From: Chrysomallon squamiferum
Taxonomy: Eukaryota > Mollusca > Gastropoda > Neomphalida > Peltospiridae
Reading direction: 5' to 3'
Assembly (NCBI GenBank): GCA_012295275.1
Contig: CM022679.1
Coordinates: 31,382,337-31,424,836 of the forward strand
DNA length: 42,500 bases
Shown here: positions 38,423 through 42,500 of the stretch, one piece after another
Layout: every line of letters begins with the position of its first letter
Position numbering within the stretch: the stretch's first letter is position 1
Position numbers and translations under genes: made by a program
Notes under the pieces: model-generated
Databases searched by the model: none
Told to the model about the DNA's origin: nothing
What the model saw: the letters and a program-made list of their open reading frames with translations, nothing else

Positions 38423-39029
38423 TTGTTTTCTAATTTAGGTTCATTGTGTTATTAATGTTAAAAATTATTCATATGTTTTTATCATAAAAGAAATAGCTTT
38501 ATTTTTTATGATATTATTAAAATTTTAATTTGGTTATTATATTCTTATTCTTATTATTCTTATTGTTATTATTATTATTATTACTACAGACGTCGTAAAG
38601 GACTCTTTGGTCCTCCAATGGGAAAGAAATCTGTGGTGTTTGTGGATGATTTGAACATGCCTGCCAAAGAGAAATATGGGGCTCAGCCACCTATAGAGTT
38701 GTTGCGACAGTGGCTGGATCATGGACACTGGTATGACAGGAAGGACACATCAAAACTTTTCCTTGTCGATGTTGTAAGTACAGAATTGAAACAGTTAAAG
38801 AAATATTTCTGTTTTAGTAACATGTATCTAAATATACTCTGCATGTATCCCACTGATAATTTTATTTGTTTCTAATTAAACTGTATTGTGCTAGTATTTT
38901 TAATGCTTACAGATAACTGCATTATGTTGATCATCAATCTAATCTTTGCTAATAATAAACTATAAAAGTCATGATTTTTGTGGATGTTTTGCTTTTTGTT
39001 CACTCTTTTTATCTGATTTCAGTACTAAT

Positions 39030-39061
<32 letters not shown>

Positions 39062-39312
39062 TTTATTTATTTATTTATTTATAAATTTATTTATATATTT
39101 ATTTTTAGCTGTTTGTGTCTGCTATGGGACCACCAGGAGGAGGTCGCAATGACATCACAGGAAGATTCACCCGTCACCTCAACATTGTCTCCATAGACGA
39201 GTTTGATGATGACACAATGACAAAAATCTTCACCAGTATCACTGACTGGCACTTCTCCAAAGGCTTTGAGGGATCATTCCCCAGAAATGGAAAGGTAGAT
39301 AGATTCCTGTAG

Positions 39313-39343
<31 letters not shown>

Positions 39344-40608
39344 TTACAGATGATAAATCATATATTCAAAAATTTCACAGAGATTTTACTCAAAATAAGA
39401 CAATATATATATAATTTTATATTCTTTTGTATATATGTTGTGAGTTTGTTACATATAATTTATTATCTTGTTATAAGATTTTTTCATTAATGATGTATTC
39501 CTGATGGAAGAAATCAAATATATAATTGAAATTAAGATATATCATAAACATCAATATCTATTTCAAGTTTTACTTTAAAGTTTTATAACTATTCTACAGC
39601 CATATATAATTAAAATTAAAATAGATCATAAACTTCAATATCTTTTTCAAGTTTTACTTTAAAGTGTTATATCTATTATCATATGTGATTAAAAACTTCA
39701 GTTTCTGTTTCACATTTTACTGCAACATTTTTACATCTACTCCACAGTTATTTGTGATAAAAAAAGAATTAAAGCTTTATCGTTAGAACTTTAAACGTAG
39801 ACTTTTAAAGTAAACTTTGACTTTGTGTTTTTCTAGCTTCTGGTTGCTGCTACAATGGGGGTGTACAAAGAAGCCATTGTGAACTTTCTTCCCACTCCGA
39901 CAAAGAGTCACTACGTGTTCAACTTGAGAGATTTTTCGCGAGTCATTCGAGGAGTTCTGCTTGTGCCACACACACACATGCAAGAACCGGAGAAGTTGAT
40001 GAGACTGTGGATTCATGAAGTGTACAGAGTGTTCTACGACAGGCTCACTGACCACCAGGACAGGTCAGAGATACACCATTTTCACTGTTGTTTCATCTTA
40101 GCTTGTCAATTAAAATGCACATATCAGTATTTTTAAATCAAAATTAATGCTGTTGATACTAAAGAGGAAAGAACTATACTACATTTAAACCATTATTTCA
40201 AAAAAATAAATAAATGCATATACATATATATATTCTATTTAGACAAAAATTTCATTTTTAACATATGTTCTATTTTTGACTTATAATAGTAATATATTAT
40301 ATACACATATCTATATACAATTATTATTATATTTGAAAACAAAATTTCTTCTTTTTTTCTTCATGTTATAGTTCTTTTTGGTAACATTAATATTTTGTTT
40401 TTAGGGTAACTTTCTGCAAAATAGTCCGAGAAGAGTGTCAGAATCACTTCAAACAGAATCTAGACAAGATTCTGGGTCACCTCTCCAAGAGTGGAACTGT
40501 CGAGGATGAACACATCCGCAGTCTGTTCTTTGGTGACTACATGAACCCCGACAACAAGGTGTACGATGAAGTCACTGATCTCAAAGAGTTGACAGCGGTA
40601 ATGGAGCA
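9934..40608 (+). CDS. DNAH3: Axonemal dynein heavy chain 3, 5' part (43 exons)
   Basis: ATP-driven motor of a single-headed inner dynein arm in motile cilia and flagella. The 43 exons assembled here join in phase at every junction and give 2,363 codons plus two bases; the gene continues past the right edge, since AAA4-AAA6, the stalk and the C-terminus are absent. Motifs: AAA1 Walker A GPAGTGKT (residues 1378-1385, 31915-31938) and Walker B FDEFNR; AAA2 GEPLGGKT (1659-1666, 34159-34182); AAA3 GPTGTGKS (2049-2056, 37860-37883) and [10 protein letters not shown]. Assignment to DNAH3 rather than DNAH7 or DNAH12 rests on closer agreement with remembered vertebrate DNAH3 in the leader ([11 protein letters not shown]), tail (IRAPVPWH), and AAA2-AAA3 ([27 protein letters not shown]). 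All introns are GT-AG. Exon coordinates are in the block entries. Confidence 0.93.
9955..10810 (+). other. DNAH3 intron 1 (if exon 1 is correct)
   Basis: AT-rich intron with a (TTTA)n/(TTA)n tract at about 10228-10294, a poly-T run at 10654-10680 and a long T-rich tract before the acceptor at 10809-10810. No exon is seen. Confidence 0.5.
10228..10294. repeat. (TTTA)n then (TTA)n microsatellite
   Basis: TTTA units grade into about fourteen TTA units. Confidence 0.9.
10811..15650 (+). CDS. DNAH3: DNAH3 exons 2-5: N-terminal leader
   Basis: Exons: 10811-10909 (phase 0 to 0), 11772-11955 (ends phase 1), 14729-14801 (ends phase 2), 15434-15650 (ends phase 0). They encode about residues 8-198. 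A Pro/Leu-rich piece ([12 protein letters not shown]) is followed by the conserved [18 protein letters not shown] and [12 protein letters not shown] strings, a basic stretch, and an acidic segment ending EKDLE. This leader is the least conserved part of the protein and probably mostly unstructured. Exon 5 has a second usable acceptor at 15465-15466. Confidence 0.85.
11125..11313 (+). mobile_element. Dispersed SINE/MITE-like repeat, copy 2
   Basis: In DNAH3 intron 2, in inverse orientation to the copy at 9261-9449. The shared block runs from ATTTATCTTAACCATCTG to ACAGTGCTC and includes AAGGGAGATAATTGCTC. Internal TTGCTC and GAGCAA arms could pair. No protein is encoded. Confidence 0.7.
12180..12221. 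repeat. (TA)n microsatellite
   Basis: Perfect alternating AT run of about 40 bases. Confidence 0.92.
12691..12771. repeat. (TTTA)n microsatellite
   Basis: About fifteen TTTA units followed by TTA units. Confidence 0.92.
16015..25218 (+). CDS. DNAH3: DNAH3 exons 6-17: tail region
   Basis: Exons: 16015-16204, 16640-16715, 16850-16969, 17592-17717, 18175-18370, 18831-19010, 19226-19362, 19525-19630, 22189-22367, 22491-22584, 23074-23164, 25028-25218. They encode about residues 199-760, the tail that anchors the heavy chain to the axoneme and its light chains. Recognisable strings are [50 protein letters not shown] and [13 protein letters not shown]. Intron sizes range from 123 bases (22368-22490) to 2,558 bases (19631-22188). 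All phases agree. Confidence 0.9.
16380..16552 (+). repeat. Pyrimidine-rich CT tract in intron 6
   Basis: About 170 bases are mostly C and T on the sense strand, with TCTC, CTTTCTCC and CTATCTAT motifs, about 90 bases before the exon 7 acceptor. It could bind pyrimidine-tract proteins or adopt unusual structure; no direct evidence. Confidence 0.7.
17149..17288. repeat. (TTA)n with (TTATTG)n core
   Basis: Trinucleotide array of about 140 bases with five TTGTTA-type units in the middle. It creates spurious poly-Leu and poly-Ile/Tyr frames. Confidence 0.92.
17337..17402. repeat. Short tandem duplication (about 33 bp)
   Basis: CAGCTAGTTCTAAAATAATA recurs 33 bases apart, each copy followed by CATA and CCAAATAT. 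Confidence 0.85.
17802..17959. repeat. Mixed ATG/ATT/TTG trinucleotide tract
   Basis: Interrupted trinucleotide repeats in intron 9; the opposite strand reads as a spurious poly-Asn frame. Confidence 0.85.
18385..18640 (+). repeat. T-rich and TCTG/CT-repeat tract in intron 10
   Basis: TTTG, TCTG and TC repeats downstream of the exon 10 donor, including a perfect-looking but unused acceptor (TCTCTCTCTTTTTCTCAG) ending near 18464. No open continuation in phase supports an exon there. Confidence 0.7.
21276..21352. repeat. (TG)n microsatellite
   Basis: TG run interrupted once by CATGCATGTGTCAC. Confidence 0.92.
21398..21466. repeat. (TTA)n microsatellite
   Basis: TTA array with a few interruptions. 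Confidence 0.9.
23165..25027 (+). other. DNAH3 intron 16 (1.9 kb)
   Basis: Very T-rich, with several poly-T runs (near 23816, 24051 and 24186), a (TTTA)n tract at about 23444-23485 and TCTG repeats near 24730-24790. It also contains the candidate cassette exon at 23616-23690. Confidence 0.75.
23616..23690 (+). CDS. DNAH3: Candidate 75-nt cassette exon in the tail
   Basis: Inside intron 16 a strong acceptor (TTTCACTCTCCAG) and a donor (CAGG|GTAAAC) bracket 75 bases with no stop in the required frame. Both ends are phase 1, so inclusion adds 25 residues without shifting frame: a Cys/His-rich piece with four Cys and three His between IFP and DDIKLN. Its composition is exon-like against the surrounding T-rich intron. 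I recall no such insert in vertebrate DNAH3, so it may be alternative, lineage-specific or a pseudo-exon. Confidence 0.4.
25258..25415. mobile_element. piggyBac-type MITE candidate (158 bp)
   Basis: In intron 17, the segment begins TTAACCCATAAG and ends with the reverse complement of TTAACCCTTACG: a TTAA at each outer edge and short inverted termini starting CCC. TTAA target sites and CCC/GGG ends are typical of piggyBac-class elements. The terminal match is only about 6 of the first 8 bases inside the TTAA, and no second copy is in the window, so the call is tentative. Confidence 0.35.
25891..30348 (+). CDS. DNAH3: DNAH3 exons 18-25: linker (DHC_N2)
   Basis: Exons: 25891-26122, 26542-26753, 27293-27384, 27706-27820, 28088-28258, 28664-28926, 29242-29443, 30142-30348. 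They encode about residues 761-1258, the mechanical linker that sweeps across the AAA ring. Diagnostic strings are [102 protein letters not shown] and [14 protein letters not shown]. This is one of the best conserved parts of the gene, and exon edges are unambiguous. Confidence 0.95.
26929..27102. repeat. Tandem duplication, two 87-bp copies
   Basis: Bases from 26929 (TGGATTAAAGCATTAAAC) repeat from 27016 with about one mismatch over the first 80 bases. Recent duplication within intron 19. Confidence 0.9.
27405..27450. repeat. (ATC)n(AAC)n microsatellite
   Basis: ATC units followed by AAC units just after the exon 20 donor. Confidence 0.85.
29678..29765 (+). pseudogene. Decayed partial copy of DNAH3 exon 24 end
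   Basis: In intron 24 the frame GATGAGGTG... translates to a 16-residue string sharing about 11 residues with the end of exon 24 ([16 protein letters not shown]), then reads into TAA where exon 24 has its donor. The similarity continues into the intron-side sequence (AATATTATT). A relic of a local duplication that cannot replace exon 24, because only its last 50 or so bases are recognisable. Confidence 0.6.
29852..30060. repeat. TG-rich tract with GGGTGTGTCT minisatellite
   Basis: TG and TCTG repeats ending in three tandem GGGTGTGTCT-like units. Long frames on both strands here are artefacts. Confidence 0.85.
30376..30722. repeat. Large imperfect (TTA/TTG/CTG)n array
   Basis: About 345 bases of trinucleotide repeats in intron 25, starting 28 bases after the donor. 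Open through both strands by periodicity (poly-Tyr/Cys and poly-Ile/Thr), not by coding. Confidence 0.92.
30864..33636 (+). CDS. DNAH3: DNAH3 exons 26-31: AAA1 motor module
   Basis: Exons: 30864-30978, 31267-31462, 31869-32268, 32448-32539, 32866-33067, 33484-33636. They encode about residues 1259-1644. AAA1 is the main ATPase site of dynein. Seen are [16 protein letters not shown], Walker [19 protein letters not shown], Walker B CFDEFNR with the catalytic Asp/Glu at 1430-1431, [21 protein letters not shown] and [19 protein letters not shown]. All nucleotide-binding elements look intact. The residue three places after Walker A is Cys where most relatives I recall have Thr. Confidence 0.96.
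33770..34072. repeat. Diverged tandem duplication (period about 177 bp)
   Basis: Two blocks share TTTCCTTTG, CATRTTTAGTTCAT, TCATCTAATNATTTT and AATATTTTNTTGTTAGTGT in the same order, with TAGTTCAT at 33831 and 34008. Located in intron 31 up to about 45 bases before exon 32. Confidence 0.65.
34117..36308 (+). CDS. DNAH3: DNAH3 exons 32-36: AAA2 module
   Basis: Exons: 34117-34339, 34722-34852, 35130-35546, 35853-36014, 36183-36308. They encode about residues 1645-1997. AAA2 binds but is generally thought not to hydrolyse nucleotide. Walker A is GEPLGGKT; downstream strings are [68 protein letters not shown] and LEPHQLGW. The 417-base exon 34 is the longest in the window. Exon 36 ends NAK in phase 0, the point where vertebrate DNAH3 continues directly with VSELIIPT. 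Confidence 0.95.
36581..36640 (+). CDS. DNAH3: DNAH3 exon 37: 60-nt basic insert
   Basis: Acceptor GCTGCGTTCAG and donor AAG|GTAAGAG bracket exactly 20 codons in phase 0 at both ends, so skipping keeps frame. The peptide is strongly basic and begins RRKS, a textbook R-R-x-S/T protein kinase A consensus. Exon 36 to exon 38 without it reproduces the vertebrate arrangement as I recall it. It would lie between the AAA2 and AAA3 modules at residues 1998-2017. Likely a lineage-specific or alternatively spliced exon; the splice signals are good but expression is unproven. Confidence 0.65.
36900..36988. repeat. (TTA)n microsatellite
   Basis: About 28 TTA units with two TTG changes. Confidence 0.92.
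37028..37089. repeat. (TA)n microsatellite
   Basis: Perfect alternating AT run of about 60 bases, the longest in the window. Confidence 0.95.
37767..40608 (+). CDS. DNAH3: DNAH3 exons 38-43: AAA3 module to start of AAA4
   Basis: Exons: 37767-37924, 38197-38277, 38590-38773, 39109-39294, 39837-40063, 40405-40608. They encode about residues 2018-2363. AAA3 regulates the motor by nucleotide state. Seen are VSELIIPT, Walker [37 protein letters not shown], Walker [63 protein letters not shown] and SLFFGDYM. The last exon ends CA|GTAAGTAG in phase 2; the next, expected to begin (Q/H)YLEEFN, is not found in the remaining 1.9 kb. Confidence 0.95.
38378..38424. repeat. (TTTA)n microsatellite
   Basis: TTTA units in intron 39, preceded by T-rich sequence. 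Confidence 0.9.
39313..39342. repeat. (AAT)n microsatellite
   Basis: AAT run just after the exon 41 donor; one of few A-rich rather than T-rich arrays on the DNAH3 sense strand. Confidence 0.9.
39537..39766. repeat. Three-copy decaying tandem repeat upstream of exon 42
   Basis: Blocks near 39537, 39621 and 39684 share an ATCATAAACTTCAATATCT-like start, TTTCAAGTTTTACTTTAAAG and TATCTAYTCTACAG-like ends. Copies one and two are close; the third is diverged. The last copy ends about 70 bases before the exon 42 acceptor. Confidence 0.7.
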
Positions 40609-40645
40609 GTAAGTAGAAAGTTTTTCATTATTATTATTGTTATTA

Positions 40646-40687
<42 letters not shown>

Positions 40688-40808
40688 TTACTATTACTAT
40701 TATTATTACTACCACTACTAGTTTATGTAGTAGTAGTAGTAGTAATATTACTGTTATTATTATTATTATTGCTATTATTATTACTGTTATTATTACTGTT
40801 ACTATTAC

Positions 40809-40883
<75 letters not shown>

Positions 40884-42500
40884 TACAATTATTATATTAA
40901 TTTTTAATCATATAGAAATTAAATGATAATGATTTGTTAAACCTTTCCATTGTCTTACTATTTCTAATTAAACAAATTGTAATCTCTGAATATTGTTTAT
41001 TTGTCTTAATATATTTTTATACAATTGTAGCAAAGTTTTTTTAAAGATGCATATTAATCTTTAATGTTTGAACTTTTATAAATCTTATTCCAGTTTTGGG
41101 ATCAATATATTTCCTGGTAAAAAAAAAACAATTACTTTTTATTTTCCTTTGTACTGAATGTTTGTTTAATAAATCTTTGCTTTTCAGATCTATCGATTTA
41201 ATTTTTTCATATTTCTTCATTTTCTGACTTTGTGGTATATTGTGTTCATTTATTTATTTTTCATAAGCTTGGCATTAAATGATATAAACTTCAGTTTCAT
41301 TCATTTTTATACATCTGTTCATCAGTTGCTGGGTTTTTTCTCATTTCATGAAGGACCTGAATTTATCACAATTTTCTCAGATATAATTTTTAAATAGCTT
41401 TAACTGAGATAAATATTAAAACTTCAAAGTTTTCAGAATTTTACTAAAGATAAATAAAACATTTTTGAGACAAATATTCAATTTACATTTTAATAAATGT
41501 AAACTTATTTCAGCATTTTGAAGGATAAATGTGATAAACATTTTTTTTAAATCTGTTTTTTTTTATTAACTTTTTGAATAATGAGGAATTTCTTTTTAGT
41601 CGTTACAATTTTATGGTAGAACTGTGAGTAAATAGAAAAACAAAAATACAAAACACTTTTTTTACACTTTAACTGTTGTAATTTTTTTTTTTTTTTTTTT
41701 TTTACATTGAAAAAATCTTTATATTAATATGTCTTTTTTATTACAGTTCACATCCATTTGGATATGTCTATTTTTCATACTTTGTTTCTTCTCTTTTTAA
41801 ATTTTTTTCTCTTTTTTCACAAATTAATAAGACGTTACAATTATATGGTTAATTAGTAAGTAAATGTCAAATTGTTTTGAGTACATTACAAACACAGATT
41901 TTTGTTTCACACTGATTGTGTACATGCTCCAACTATTATATAAAATTAAATAAATAAATAAATGTATACTAACTTGTATTTACTGTTTATATTTTTATAA
42001 ATTGAGAAACTATTAAACAAACTCCCACTTGTCAATATATATATATATATATATATATAATGATAACAGCAACAATGAATGGTTGTCATAACAACTATAA
42101 TGACAGCCACAGTAATGTTAAATATATTTTTTGTTAATATATTGATTTAAAAAATAAATAAATAAAAGTATGAAACTAATAATAATGATAATATTAAATG
42201 ATACTGTATGTTTTAAAAGAAAATGTAGAATCACTGAAAGCATGAAGACACATTTACATTCAAATTTACATGTGAACACAAATCTATTTTTCTTTGTTCA
42301 CTGTTAGACAACTCAGTAATCACTTGTAGTATATGTGTACACTATTTGATTTATAAAGCTTAAACCATGTAATTAACCACTAATTAAAATTGTTCCTCTA
42401 CAAAATTCAAGGAATTGTAAATGTCAGAATGATTTATAACAATGATTGATCATAAAGGAACAATTTTTTTTATTTATCATAAATACTTATGTTTACCAGT
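40609..42500 (+). other. DNAH3 intron 43, running off the right edge
   Basis: It begins GTAAGTAG. No exon matching the next expected block was found. It contains a large TTA array, poly-T near 41683-41703 and a TA run at 42038-42059; the rest is unrecognised AT-rich sequence. Confidence 0.75.
40627..40881. repeat. Large (TTA)n array with TAG block
   Basis: About 255 bases of TTA/TTG units, interrupted by ACTACCACTACTAG and a run of TAG units near 40727-40744. Confidence 0.93.

Noticed and set aside
9934-40608. Assignment of the dynein as DNAH7 or DNAH12
   Set aside because: Shared motor motifs fit all three, but leader, tail, AAA2-AAA3 spacer and the pre-AAA4 segment agree best with DNAH3, and the DNAH7 EF-hand is absent.
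1-42500. CRISPR arrays, tRNA or rRNA genes, operons, viral or toxin genes
   Set aside because: Nothing beyond eukaryotic microsatellites and introns was seen; tandem repeats lack spacer structure and no RNA gene fold was recognised by eye.

Overview
This is an animal nuclear genome window. It is very AT-rich, with intron-rich genes, GT-AG introns and dense microsatellites. A dispersed repeat carrying an AAGGGAGATAATTGC-type core suggests a mollusc, but that placement is inference. There is no prokaryotic or viral gene content, no RNA gene and no intact transposase or reverse transcriptase that I can see.

Layout. Positions 1-6869 hold no recognisable exon, only degenerate repeats and microsatellites, and are probably intron or flank of the minus-strand gene. 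At 8161-6870 (minus) lie the first two coding exons of an FBXW10/CDRT1-like F-box protein: 342 residues covering the conserved Cys-rich N-terminal region and the F-box. Its expected WD40 repeats are not in the window. Positions 9211-9933 form a short head-to-head intergenic region with a copy of a dispersed repeat, a possible 5' exon of the FBXW10-like gene, and a promoter with a good RFX X-box candidate.

From 9934 to 40608 (plus) runs the 5' part of one very large gene, an axonemal inner-arm dynein heavy chain that I recognise as DNAH3. I resolved 43 phase-consistent exons totalling 7,091 coding bases, 2,363 complete codons. They cover the N-terminal leader, tail, linker, AAA1, AAA2 and AAA3, and stop just before AAA4; the rest lies beyond the right edge. 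Walker A motifs of AAA1, AAA2 and AAA3 are intact.

Function and novelty. DNAH3 is a motor of motile cilia and sperm flagella; FBXW10-like proteins are predicted SCF ubiquitin-ligase substrate receptors. A shared promoter could co-express them in ciliated or spermatogenic cells, which is inference. The points most worth checking are a 60-nt phase-0 exon with an RRKS phosphorylation motif between AAA2 and AAA3, a hidden 75-nt phase-preserving Cys/His-rich candidate cassette exon in the tail, alternative acceptors for exon 5, a decayed partial copy of exon 24, a piggyBac-type MITE candidate, and strand-asymmetric T-rich intron repeats. I found no wholly new multi-gene system.
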